From Kitagawia praeruptora (taxonomy: Eukaryota > Streptophyta > Magnoliopsida > Apiales > Apiaceae), in NCBI GenBank assembly GCA_037693485.1, contig CM075353.1:63520001-63584000 (forward strand): a stretch of 64,000 bases of DNA, written 5' to 3'. The position numbers and the translations under genes were made by a program. Each line of letters begins with the position of its first letter. Within the stretch, counting starts at the first letter, position 1. Below are positions 42,211 through 52,620 of this stretch, one piece after another. The notes beneath the pieces are model-generated. The model did no database searches, was not told the origin of the DNA, and saw only the letters and a list, made by a program, of their open reading frames with translations.

Positions 42211-43370
42211 AGAGGCACGACAAAGCAGCCAAGGGGCACCTGGTAGGCAACCAGGAGCACTGGCAGCCGACCAGGTGCCAGGGGAAGGGTCTGGCCGACC
42301 AGGAGCCGACCAGGAGCACCTGGCAGCCGACCAGGTGCCATAGAGGAGCTTCATCCGACCTCCTGACACCTCCCGTCAGTTGGTTGAATCATTTGATGGC
42401 TCTGTTGAAGGTTTTTCACTTTTCGGAACAAACATCGACCTCCAACTAAGCGTCGTTCAAGCATCGATTAGCACCGTATATTGCCGTCTTATGCCATTCA
42501 ACGTCATTCAACGTAGATTGAAATGTCGCTCAGGCACTCCCGGGCAACCTGGAGCACCTGGCAACCGACCAGGAGCACCTGGCAGGCAACCAGGATCACC
42601 TGCAGCCGACCAGGTGCCACAGAGGGGGTCTGGCCGACCAGGATCACCTGGCAGCCGACCAGGATCTCCTGGCAGCCGACCAGGATCTCCTGCAGCCGAC
42701 CAGGTGCCACGAAGGGGGATCAGCTGATTTCTCGGCACCCATCTTGGCATCTCCCGTCAGTTGGTAGGATCGTTTGATGGTTTTGTTGAAGTTTCCTTAC
42801 ATTCCGGGACAAACATCGACCTTCGACTTAGCGCCGCATAGAGCCTATTAGCACCATGAAGTGCCGTTTTATGCCATTTAACGTCGTTTAACAAACATTG
42901 AAACGTTGTTTGGACATCGTGTGGCATCATTGAAAGTCAACATGGGTCTCCCGTTAACTTGCCGGCGATCAAGGAGCACATGGCAGGCAACCAGGAGCAC
43001 CTGGCAGGCCACCAAGGAGCACTGACAACCGACCAGGTGCCATATGAAGGGTCTGGCCGACCAGGAGCACCTTCAGCCATCAAGGAGCACCTTCAGCCAT
43101 CGAGGAGCACTTGTCAGCCACCAAGGCGCACTTGTCAGCCACCAAGACGCACTTGTCAGCCACCAAGGCGCACCTGTCAGCCACCAAGGAGCACTGGCAG
43201 CCGACCAGGTGCCATGGGAAGGGTCTGGCCGACCAGGATCACCTGCAGCCGACCAGGATCACCTGCAGCCGACCAGGATCACCTGCAGCCGACCAGGATC
43301 ACCTGCAGCCGACCAGGATCACCTGCAGCTGACCAGGACCCTTGTCGGCTGACTAGCTGCCTGGAAAAGG
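42211..43370 (+). repeat. Tat-B minisatellite arrays (20-21-bp units)
   Basis: Three clusters (42230-42360, 42540-42715, 42960-43345) of CAGCCGACCAGGAGCACCTGG-type units. Five perfect copies of the 20-mer GACCAGGATCACCTGCAGCC run from 43231 to 43330. Four copies of a related 21-bp unit (ACTTGTCAGCCACCAAGGCG type) lie at 43108-43190. The clusters sit in a larger duplication: the segment TCCCGTCAGTTGG...AACATCGACC recurs near 42370 and 42752. Apparent ORFs on both strands are repeat artefacts. Confidence 0.93.
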
Positions 43371-43374
43371 CTGC

Positions 43375-43640
43375 AATTGATTAGTGCCGATTAGCGCAAA
43401 TTAGTGCCGGTTAAGCACAAATTAGTACCGATTAGCACCGTTTAGTGCTGTTTAAGCACTGATTAGTGCCTGTTAGCACAAATTAGTGCCGTTTAGCGCT
43501 GTTTAGCACCGATTAGTGCCCTTAGTGCCATTTCATGCTGTTTAACATTGTTTAACACTGTTTAAACGTTGTTTATGACTAATTAAGCACTGTCTAGTGC
43601 CATTTAACACCGCTTAGTGTCGTTCAACATCGTCGTAAAT
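43375..43640 (+). repeat. Degenerate ~10-bp repeat tract in Tat-B
   Basis: About 25 variants of GATTAGTGCC / GTTTAGCACC / GTTTAACACTG in tandem, next to the minisatellite. Low complexity, non-coding. Confidence 0.85.
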
Positions 43641-43770
43641 GCGTCGGTCGCTCCACGCTTTACATTAAGATGATATTGTTGAAAATACTCACGTAAGAGC
43701 AATAAACCCTGACCCAAGTCTCGAATAAGGCTGTTATAACTTCAAGGAAAACCTGATCAGTTTTCCTAGA

Positions 43771-43784
43771 AGTTGGGGGGCAAA
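43771..43784 (+). other. Tat-B polypurine tract
   Basis: GAAGTTGGGGGGCAAA directly precedes the TG of the 3' LTR. Confidence 0.7.
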
Positions 43785-44379
43785 TGATATGGGCTGAAAG
43801 TAAGCCCTAAAGACACATTTAATGTGGCATTAATTAAACCTAGAATGGTCCAAACGTGGGGCCCACCAGTTGGGCCCAAACCCTAATTATATTATTAATT
43901 TTGTAATTAATATTAAGGGTAGTAAAACAGCTCATCAAATAAGAGTCAAACAAGAATATGATTCTTGCCTGACTTAGCCTCCAAGATACATATCTCAACA
44001 TGGAAACTGATTCATACATGGAAGGAGACTAGAACCTTCTTCTAGTCGGTGACTTGCCCACCAAGTCACCTAACCCTACTACGATTTTAGGGCTTCTCAG
44101 CCTATATAAAGGGTCTGACCCCTCATTCTCAGAACTACGTTTTGGCTTAATCCTCGAATAAGGACATGCAAGCCATTGCGTCCTAGGTGAGCTCTCGCCT
44201 CCATAGCCTCGAGGGCACTATCACCTAGAACTACGTTTTTGGCTTGATTCTCAATACGAGATACGTAGGCACTCTGTGAGGACCAATCAGTCTCGAACAC
44301 GGAAACAGCCATTAAAGCAAGAAGCTCCCGAACCCTAGCATTAATTGCAAATTCGTGACCTAGATTTTAATCCACAACA
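43785..44379 (+). repeat. 3' LTR of Tat-B
   Basis: 595 bp, matching 32933-33527. Differences seen include GGGG for GGGA near 43860, a C/T at the TTTCGT site near 43903, and A for G near 44284. Followed by the target duplication GTAAT. Confidence 0.95.
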
Positions 44380-44384
44380 GTAAT

Positions 44385-44690
44385 AAATCAAACTCATTAA
44401 TAAGTTTACCCAAAATCTTATGCCATCAGGTACTAATAATTTTCACACAAAAAATATTTAATTATAATAACCGATAATTGTGTAATAAAATGTGTAACAT
44501 AAGCAAAATTATATATGTAAAATATTTCATTAAAAAATTTTATTTCATATTTTGGTGACTTATATATTTAATTACGTAAATATGTTGAACTTTATTTATA
44601 TTTATATTTTTGAATGTTATTTTGTATTACATTGAAATGTGTATAAGTTAAAAATTAATCTAAAATTTTAATAATAAAATATGTCTATTC
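44385..44690. other. AT-rich stretch, no feature seen
   Basis: No coding frame or terminal repeat. It is probably host DNA that received Tat-B on the left and a retroposon on the right. Confidence 0.5.
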
Positions 44691-45032
44691 AATATTTGGC
44701 ATCTGTTAGCCAGCTAATTCCCCAAGTCCCGTGGGATGGATGTAACATACAGCTGTTCGCTGGATTCTTTTGAATTAGGGGAATCATCCCATGGCCTCAC
44801 TATCGAGAAGGAAGAAATCTCTATGGATGATTGATTTGTGACAATAGCTAGTTGAATATAGGCAGCTGGTAGTATTTGCTAGGTCTCTTTTGCCCAGATA
44901 GTCCGCTAGTTTTCTAGTTTAGCTTGGTTATCTGGTTTCTCCCTTCAAGCTTTTTAGCTTTATCATGTAAGTGCCGTTATGGCCTGTTTTAATGTTTAAG
45001 TCTGCCTATCTTAAAAAAAAAATATTTGGCAT
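44691..45032 (+). mobile_element. Short non-LTR retroposon (5'-truncated LINE or SINE) with 12-bp target duplication
   Basis: An exact direct repeat AATATTTGGCAT (44691-44702 and 45021-45032) brackets a ~318-bp body ending in a poly-A run (from 45013). Poly-A plus a target duplication over 10 bp is the signature of target-primed reverse transcription. The 3' end (ATGTAAGTGCCGTTATGG...GTCTGCCTATCTT) looks like a LINE 3' UTR. No ORF or pol III box is recognised, so LINE is preferred over SINE without certainty. Confidence 0.8.
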
Positions 45033-45271
45033 TTTGACGAACATATTGAGATATGTAAGATTTGAACATATTATCGCATTACATTAATCCAGTACAATCA
45101 ACTTCAATTCACAAGACATGAGTATTTAATATCTTCAACTTCAATTCACAAGACGCTGAGTATTTAATATTTATACTATAAATAATTGCATTTAATATAT
45201 ACAAGGTTATATAAGTAATTGCAGATTACTGTATGAAGCAATTTTTACTACAATTTTTACTATATTTTTAT

Positions 45272-45590
45272 GGGAAATGCTAATCACCTAAGGGCTATGG
45301 TTAAGCATTAAATATTATCATCTTTTCAACATTGATTTTAGTTATTTAATTGTTTTTTAGTTTTTCAATACTCTTTTACAACATCAATTCAATTTTTCAA
45401 GTAGTAGTAGTGGACCCCCCGCATTCACATTAATTTCCACTAATAAAAAAAATCCAAATTGCTAAATAATTATATTGAAATTCGTGCAAACTTGATGTAT
45501 TAAGTGCAAATTTGACATTTTAAATGCATTTATCCACTTACATTAATGCTTAACCATAGCCTTTAGGGCTATGTTTGTTTAGCATTACCC
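45272..45590. mobile_element. 319-bp MITE with inverted ends GGGAAATGCTAA / GGGTAATGCTAA
   Basis: The left end GGGAAATGCTAATCACCTAA pairs with the complement of the right end GGGTAATGCTAAACAAACAT. Inner arms AGGGCTATGGTTAAGCATTA also match. The end motif resembles Mutator-like MITEs, but I could not find a 9-bp target duplication. Confidence 0.75.
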
Positions 45591-45618
45591 ATAAAACATT
45601 AAAACCCTATTTTTATTA

Positions 45619-45966
45619 TTAGCTTATAACCCGTGCAAAGGATTACTTTAATATTTCATAATTTATATATAATGTAATAAAATATTATAAATATTAATTT
45701 TAATATGTTATTGAAAAAATTCGAACCTTACATATTTGTATTATAATAATGTTTTGTATTAAATATAAATTAATATGTTGTTGGCGGAAATCGAACCTTG
45801 TACCTCTGCATATAACAACTTTTAGTATTGTTATATTTAACGGTCATGGTCTATTTGAGTTGCTGATCTAACGATGATAAATGGGGATAAACACAAATGG
45901 GGGATAACCAAAAAATGAAGTTAACCAAACTACAAATTATACCCCATTTTGATTATTATAATATAT
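45619..45966 (-). mobile_element. Non-autonomous Helitron, family 1, copy i
   Basis: The minus-strand 3' end is a GC-rich segment CCTTTGCACGGGTTATAAGCTAA before T. The body contains the family-1 block with GGTTCGATTTCCGCC, and a 5' part GGGGTATAATTTGTAGTTTGG. The 5' terminus TCTATACTA is degraded or lost where the next Helitron abuts. It matches copies at 55708, 58010 and 62339. Confidence 0.75.
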
Positions 45967-45967
45967 A

Positions 45968-47438
45968 CTAGCTTATAACCCGTGCAATGCACGGGTTTCT
46001 TGTATTATATTATAAATTTTATTTAATATTATAATTATAATTTTATAAAATCATTATTTTTAATAATTTTTTAAATATATTTTAATATACTCATGTTTAC
46101 TGATTATATTAATGTTTTCTTATTATAAACAATGTATACGATTTCTAATATATTTTATTAATAATTGAGAAATATGATGTGATATTTTCGGATATATATA
46201 TTAATGATTGTAAGATTTGTTGTAAATTAAAAAGGTAACTTATTTACCCTTTATTATAAAAAAAAATGAATACACCTAAAATAAATAATAACATAATACA
46301 ATTAATGGTAATTAGTCGAGATATTACCTTTTATAAACACCTAAAACATCAAGCGTATCATATCTTTCTATCGTTAATATTTCCTTTCGAATTAAAATAC
46401 GTTATAATTAATGGTAATTAAACGATTAACATAATAAAATTAATGGTAATTAGCCAATTGCCTTTTTCACATTAATATAATAAAATTAATGGTAATTAGT
46501 CGATTGCCTTTTTCATATTACTTTTAGTTGACCATGTTACCTTTTATAAACACATTACCTTTTTAATTTAAAACAAATCTTACAATCATTAATATATACC
46601 CGAAAATATCACACTATATTTTTCAAGAAAAATATAAGACCTCAAATAAATAATAACATAATATAATTAGTGGTAATTAGTCGATTGTTTTTTCACAATT
46701 ACTTTTATTTGAAGATATTACCTTTTATAAACACCTAAAAAGATCAATCGTATCATATCTTTCAATCATTAATATTTCCTTTACAATTTAAACACATTAC
46801 CTTTTTAATTTACAACAAATCTTACAATCTTTAATATATATCCGAAAATATCACACCATATTTCTCAATTATAAATAAAATAGGAGATAGTAGGAATGAA
46901 GGGTGTTTAATAAAAGGTAATATATTCAACTAAAAGTAAATGTGAAAAAGGTAATCGATTAATTACCATTAATTTAGATTTGTTTTAAATTAAAAAGGTT
47001 ATGTGTTTTAATTTGAAAGAAAATATTAATAATGGAAAGATATGATACGACTGATATTTTTAGGTGTTTATAAAAGGTTAAGAGTAAATGTGAAAAAGGC
47101 AATCGACTAACTACCATTAATTTTTTTATATTAATGTTTAAAAGGCAATCATCTATTTACCATTAATTTTATTATCTTAATCGACTAATTATCATTAATT
47201 ATAACGTGTTTTAATTGGAAAGAAAATATTAATAATGGAAAGATATGATACGAGTGATGTTTTTAGGTTTTTATAAAATATATTATCTCGACTAATTACT
47301 ATTAATTATATTATGTTATTAATTATAATAGGTGTATTTATTTTTCTTTATAATGAAGGAAAAATAAGTAAATTCACTAAGTACCAAAAAACAGGTACCA
47401 AAAGTTTCAAAGTTTCGGAATTTATATAATAGTATAGA
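45968..47438 (-). mobile_element. Non-autonomous Helitron, family 2 (1.47 kb)
   Basis: On the minus strand it starts TCTATACTATTATATAAATT at 47438 after A. It ends with the hairpin AACCCGTGCATTGCACGGGTT, then ATAAGCTAG before T at 45968. A-to-T insertion, a 5' TC, a 3' CTAG and a subterminal hairpin are the Helitron rules. No Rep/helicase gene. The interior has segments in opposite orientation around 46870 (AACTAAAAGTAAATGTGAAA and its complement), so it can fold back on itself. Confidence 0.85.
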
Positions 47439-47825
47439 TTATTAATTAAAAAATATAGAAAACATATTAACTTTTAGCTTGAAAAGGTAATCAGTTAGTT
47501 CTTATTAATTATAATATTATTAGTTTATTTTATTAATTAGGACGATCATATATTTGGAAAGAAGATATTTTAATTGGTTAGTTATTATTTAAATAAGGTA
47601 AGTATTGTACCGTACCAAAACTTTTAATGTTTCGGCTTTTATATAATTGTATAGATTTAAAAAACTTAGAAAAATGTAATAGTTGAAAAAATTTTAGTTA
47701 GAAAAGTTGAAAAATGTAATAGTTGAAAAAGATAATTGGTAAGTTATTATTTAAATAAGGTAAGTACTGTACTGTACCGTACTAAAATTTTTAATGTTTC
47801 GGCTTTTTATATAATATAGTAGAGA
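47439..47825 (-). mobile_element. Two further Helitron 5' ends upstream of the Snapin-like gene
   Basis: Minus-strand starts TCTATACAATTATATAAAAG (at 47655) and TCTCTACTATATTATATAAA (at 47825) are each followed by GCCGAAACATTAAAA, as in family 2. Their 3' halves are missing. They look like remnants of earlier family-2 insertions at the same spot. Confidence 0.65.
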
Positions 47826-47939
47826 TATATAGTATAGCATGGATAGATAGTAGTATGGTTGTCCTATTAGAGTCCCAGAGTTTTTATACTAATCAGTAAC
47901 TGGGGTTTGAGAGTGGTAATAGCAGCAGAAGAGAATTGT

Positions 47940-47972
47940 ATGAAATGTCAGACAGTAGTGGTAATGGCGTGA
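47940..47972 (+). CDS. Overlapping upstream ORF (10 codons)
   Basis: The ATG at 47940 lies five bases before the main ATG in another frame and reads MKCQTVVVMA then TGA. It could lower initiation at 47945 if it is within the transcript. Translation is not shown. Confidence 0.3.
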   Translation: MKCQTVVVMA

Positions 47973-50900
47973 ATGTGGAAGCAGCAGAATCCATGGGCAA
48001 GGGGCTTTCTTCAATTATATCCTCTGTAATTACCGATTTTGATTCCAGAGCTCAACAAACCATTCATAGTCAGCATCAACTTTCTTCCTCCATTCATCGT
48101 CTTACCCGAGGTTATTCAATTACTATACTCTTCTGTAATACAGATTCCACTTTTTGGATGTGTTCTTTCGTTACAATAATTATCAGTTTTCTTTTTCATC
48201 AGAGTAATATGTTCAATTACTTTGGACAGTAGTATATCTTAATCTATACAGCTAATGGAAGGCATAAATTTAGGTACATACTGCCTTGTATAATTTTTAA
48301 ACAATCATCTTTCACAATCTGGAGTTTAGTTATCTAATGTGTTTGATTAGAAGGTATGAATTTTGCTAGAGATGGAATGAACAAAATATGTAATGGTGCT
48401 TGAATGGAATCACCATTCAAGGCTGTTGTTTGGTCCATTTTTTTTTGTTTATATAATTCAAGATTTTAGTTCGGTTCAATTTTAAATATCGGTTTTGCTT
48501 ACATTTCCTTTTTGTTGCTCACCCCTAATTTATGGGACCTCTTTAAATTAATTTGAATCCCTTACAGAATAGGGCTTTGCAACCCCTTTGTTTTGACTTC
48601 ATAGCTTGGTTGCTTTGGGCTGACAATTGACTTATTTGGCACCCATTTTTTGGGCCTTGGATAATCAGACTTTTTTAGCTCTTCATTATTAAATGAATTT
48701 TTGGCCTACGTCATTATGGCACAAGAGTTTTACATTTGTATTATGCTTATTGACTAGTTGATAATCATATACCATTGCAGAACTTGATCAGCTTCTCGAA
48801 GACGCACCTTTGCCTTTTATCATGCAACATGCTGCCAAGATATCTGGAGTTAGAAAAAGAGTTTCTTCTCTTAATTCAGTGTTGAAATCTGTACAGAGGC
48901 GTCTTGATAATATAGATCGAACGCTATCTACTGGCTTGTCACATGGTATGTCTTGCTCTACACCGCCTTCTGCATTTACCGTTTCCCAAAACCAACAACT
49001 AGCTCAATACTTTTTACTTTTATTCCATGGATATATTGATTATTATGTTTTAAAGAATTGAATGTTTTTTGCTTTTTCTGCCAAAATATCCTTATGGTTA
49101 ATGTCCATCACGTGTGTCTGGCTGTCTAATGTTTATTTGTCGTATTTTCATCATATGTTAATCTCCTTTACTTTTTTGCATCCATTTAAAAAATGTTGGT
49201 TTGCAAGCTAATGCATCAATTCTTTGATCCACTGACATCATCTTAATCTTATTTGCCATGGTTGCTATGTATTCGCTAAGATCTCTGATACGAGCACTAA
49301 AGTCACTAGCCATACCTGTTAAATTTTGTTCACTTAGATACTATTGCCGACATGAAATGGGAGATCTGTCACGACTTACCGGTTGCATGACACCGTTGCT
49401 CACACCCATGCAAAAGAGACCTTTTTTCAAACTCTCTCATGTAAAGGTATATCACCTATCTGCATGTATGGTTGTCAATTTTATGATTCGATGAAAGACA
49501 AGTCTTCTGCTTGCCCCAGTTTAGCAATCTTTTAAACCCTGTTGACATCTCTGTTTTTAATGGGGGCTTACATTGTTCATCCTCCTTTAAGATTTTTTTT
49601 TTTCAAAAGCTTATCCTGATTGGAAACCTAGTTGTGTAGGGTACCTGAATCTGGTATAAATTCTTGGTCCTATCTTGACATGGTTCAAGATTACATGTTT
49701 AAGAGGTTTGGATGTTGGGGGTTGAAGTATGTTAATTTTGATGGAACTGGTAATGTACACTTTGTTCACAAACTGATCACAATGGGTCCTTTAGATTTTG
49801 ATCATGGTGTATTGGTGTGTTTTTTAATTTCTACATGTATGTAAGCAAACATCATCTTATCAAGTCTACCCTAGGTTATGTTCCTTGTTGGGTCAAAATC
49901 TCTACTATTCCGGTTGTCTATTGGTCATTGGAGGGGTTGGATTATATCGCTAAGAGTCTAGGCACAGTTCTCACGTTTGATGTTGCTACTTACGAGGCTG
50001 CTGAACACCCATCTCTGCTTGCAAAAATCTTTGCTTGCGAGGTGGAGAAACAAGATAGTTGATCATTTCAACTAAGAGTTTTACATGCATATATGGGTGC
50101 TTGCCTTCAACAGCCTCGTAAGTAGCAATATCAAACGTGAGAACTATGCCTAAACCTCTCAAACATGTAATCTTGAACCATGTCAAAATAGGAACAAGAA
50201 TTCAAACCAGCTTCAGTGAAATAAGCTATACAAATAGGTTTTCAATCATGGGTAAGCATTTGAAAACAAACTTAAAGGAGGATGAACAATGTAAGCATTA
50301 TTAAAAACAGAGCTGTCAACAGGGTTTGAAACATTGCTTAATGTTAAATATCAAGATACTATGACATAAGCGCCTAGGTAGTAGCCACCAAGTTGTTAAA
50401 GAATGTTAAAGTCAAGCTCACCATGTTCACCAACTAAGCTCACCAACCATGCTCACCAACCAATCTTAGACTTTATGTACTAGTTTTCCTCTATATAAGA
50501 GCTTATGCTCTCATGTAATAAACAAGATCAATACAATGTAGTTCTAATATTACTACCGTGTTTTTCTCTCCTCTCTACTAGTTCCGTTTATTACTTCCGC
50601 ATTGCTCATATTTTAACATGGTATCAGAGCGGGAGTAGAGAGGAGGAGTATTTCAGTTGAAGCTTGTGGTTTTTCAAGGAAAACATTAGCTGCCCAGATT
50701 TATATTTTCAACCAAAAGCCCCAAAAAAAACATAACCCAAACCAAGATACGAACACCTACTAGTGTAGAGTTGTAAGGGGCAATTCACTGGTTGAATTCC
50801 AGCTTGTAAACACCACCATACACGCTGTCACGTGCCACCTGTATTATGGAGACCTTACAAGGCAGATCCGACCAGTCTTCTTAAGGGAAGACTGATTCAT

Positions 50901-52620
50901 CTCCTCCAACCGATTCAATCCATACAAAGACCTTAAAATTTCAGTTGGTAGATATCATGATATCCCACCATTTTATTATGTTGCTGCAAATAAAATTGTT
51001 GGGGCTAGGACTCTACGTTCAGGTGATGTTCCTTGTCAAGTGAGTTCATTCATCAAGAAAATCAAAGCAGCAGAAGTAGTTGTATTTTATACAACACAGT
51101 TCACTGCTATATCTTGCATTCATCAGCACCTTCTGTATTTTTTGACGGCCTAAAATATACTGTGTGGTCGAAAATTCGATAACCGGTATCCCAAAAGACT
51201 CAATAAACTCAAGATCGGTCGATCCTAAAAATGGGTATAGTTGGACGCTCAGATTAAGCTCAAGGGCTACTAGTGTCCACTCTTCAATCCCAAGATAGGT
51301 CTTTCATCCGAAGATGGGATTTCGAGTGAGGGGGCGTGTTAAATATCAAGATACTATGACATAAGCGCTTAGGTAGTAGCCACCAAGTTGTTAAAGAATG
51401 TTAAAGTCAAGCTCACCATGTTCACCAACCAAGCTCACCAACCATGCTCACCAACCAATCTTAGACTTTATGTACTAGTTTTCCTCTATATAAGAGCTTA
51501 TGCTCTCATGTAATAAACAAGATCAATACAATGTAGTTCTAATATTACTACCGTGTTTTTCTCTCCTCTCTACTAGTTCCGTTTATTACTTCCGCATTGC
51601 TCATATTTTAACACTTAAATTAGGGCAAGCACTAAACTTGTCTTTCACCGAGTCATATAATTGACAACCATAATTACATGATAGATTTTGAAAAAATGTG
51701 CGCTGGTGCGAGCAACGGCCTCATGCAACCGGTCACTCAGGGTCAGCAGGGGTGGGGAAGCTCTAATTACGACTTTTTTGCTATGAGGGAAAGCTCTTAA
51801 CGTTGGATGCCTCCCAATCCTCATCAAGATATAATATTTGAAATAATTAATAGTAAGTTATAAAATGGATGTGTCCAACTTATGCCTTGAAGAATAGAAC
51901 CCGTGAATCAATTAAATTCTGTACATTGTTATGATCTTTGTGATTCTAATATTTAATGTTGCCCTCGTAAATTTTTTGTCAGTAGATCACAAGAGACTTT
52001 GCAACGTGTTACATTTCAAACTATATAATATTTGATTACCAAGATTATGCCAGTAAAAGCAAAAGAATGGATAAGTAGTCTAGTATATCCTTGTCAAGTA
52101 GATTTAGGGCAATTACAGTTTTAATTTTGGGGTACAATTATTTTGAACTATGGATTGTATTTTCTTTTTAAATTAGCATTTTAAATATTTTTTTTCATTA
52201 TTACATGAAAGCTATTGTTAGAAATCATATTGGTATTTTCATGTTATTCCTACAAGTCATTTTGAGAGATTATAAATTGAGAAAAGAATTGAGTGATATT
52301 TCTGGAGATATGGTGAAGTAAGAATCTTGAGCATCATTATTTGGAGGGTAGTGGAGATGATAGGAAGTGTACATGATTATGCTAGTAGTACTGGTGGGTA
52401 GTGGGGGTCATTTAGATGTCAAGGTGCAGTGTGGTGCAATTCATATTTCTGAATTCTGATTAAGGGAAAATGTTTTGTCAGCAGTTTTATTTCTTGCATT
52501 GTTTACTTCCTTGAGATTCAAGTTTAGCCCAGATTTCATCTGCTATGTATTGTTTATCTAATTTTCTGGTGCGTGGCATTTGCAGAGAAGACCACCGCTG
52601 GAAATTCTGAACATCATTAA
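47945..52620 (+). CDS. Snapin/BLOC-1-subunit-like protein (host gene, three exons)
   Basis: Exons 47945-48110, 48781-48945 and 52586-52620 join in phase to 121 residues. Splice signals: GAG/GTTATT, CATTGCAG/AACTTG, CATG/GTATGT and TTTGCAG/AGAAG. The sequence starts MSDSSGNGVNVEAAESMGKG and continues LDQLLEDAPLPFIMQHAAKI, SGVRKRVSSLNSVLKSVQRR and LDNIDRTLS, ending EKTTAGNSEHH. The small size, helical heptads and conserved FIMQHAAKISG block fit plant Snapin-like subunits of BLOC-1 (endosomal trafficking). I rate the family moderately sure and the exon structure well supported. The last exon encodes only 11 residues. Intron 2 is 3.6 kb because of transposon insertions. The promoter side abuts Helitrons. 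Confidence 0.8.
49632..50062 (+). pseudogene. LINE ORF1-like fragment (DUF4283 type) in the intron
   Basis: Two adjoining frames give HFVHKLITMGPLDFDHGVL and GYVPCWVKISTIPVVYWSLE, then GLDYIAKSLGTVLTFDVATY. This resembles the DUF4283 RNA-binding region of plant LINE ORF1/gag proteins (WVxxxxxPxxYWxxEGLxxIAxxxGxxL). A frame break near 49820 and missing ends show a fragment. Confidence 0.6.
50342..50618 (+). repeat. 5' LTR of the intronic TRIM
   Basis: 277 bp with internal short repeats of GCTCACCAACCA. Ends directly before the primer-binding site. Confidence 0.93.
51337..51613 (+). repeat. 3' LTR of the intronic TRIM
   Basis: Matches 50342-50618 except T for C in GCGCTTAGG and C for T in CACCAACCAAGC. 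Confidence 0.93.

Larger units (their letters stand above)
32933..44379 (+). mobile_element. Tat-B: Ty3/gypsy Tat-lineage retrotransposon with antisense gene and minisatellites
   Basis: 595-bp LTRs (32933-33527 and 43785-44379) with exact target duplication GTAAT (32928-32932 and 44380-44384). About five LTR differences are seen by eye, so it is older than Tat-A. Order: LTR, PBS, gag, zinc knuckle, protease, RT, RNase H, second RNase H, integrase, antisense gene, tandem arrays, LTR. One frame runs from gag to the end of integrase, broken by three stops, so it is probably not autonomous now. Similar in plan to Tat-A but a different family. Confidence 0.95.
50342..51613 (+). mobile_element. TRIM/short non-autonomous LTR retrotransposon in intron 2
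   Basis: 277-bp LTRs (50342-50618 and 51337-51613), from TGTTAAATATCAAGATAC to CATATTTTAACA, with an exact target duplication CTTAA (50337-50341 and 51614-51618). PBS TGGTATCAGAGC at 50619-50630 abuts the LTR. Purine tract GAGTGAGGGGGCG precedes the 3' LTR. The 718-bp interior has no gag or pol domain. The LTRs carry TATA box CTATATAAGA (50491-50500) and differ at two bases by eye. Confidence 0.93.
49290..51840. repeat. Imperfect inverted repeat in intron 2 of the Snapin-like gene
   Basis: Left arm 49375-49715 (for example CAAACCCTGTTGACATCTC-like text, then GCTTACATTGTTCATCCTCC and CATGGTTCAAGATTACATGT). It reappears in reverse complement at 50060-50340 and, past the inserted TRIM, at 51619-51780 (ACCGGTTGCATGA, ATGGTTGTCAATT). 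The right arm lacks about 250 bp of the middle (49715-49960). Transcribed as intron, this could form a long hairpin. Confidence 0.8.

Noticed and set aside
43231..43330. Regular 20-bp repeats resembling a CRISPR array
   Set aside because: Units are directly adjacent with no unique spacers, and lie in a plant retrotransposon. It is a minisatellite.
42380..43384. Long frames on both strands of the Tat-B repeats
   Set aside because: Open in several frames because the 20-21-bp units lack stops. The translations are simple repeats, not a protein family.
2187..44379. Endogenous pararetrovirus origin for the RT genes
   Set aside because: All three coding elements have LTRs, target duplications and integrase, and no movement or coat protein motif, so they are LTR retrotransposons.
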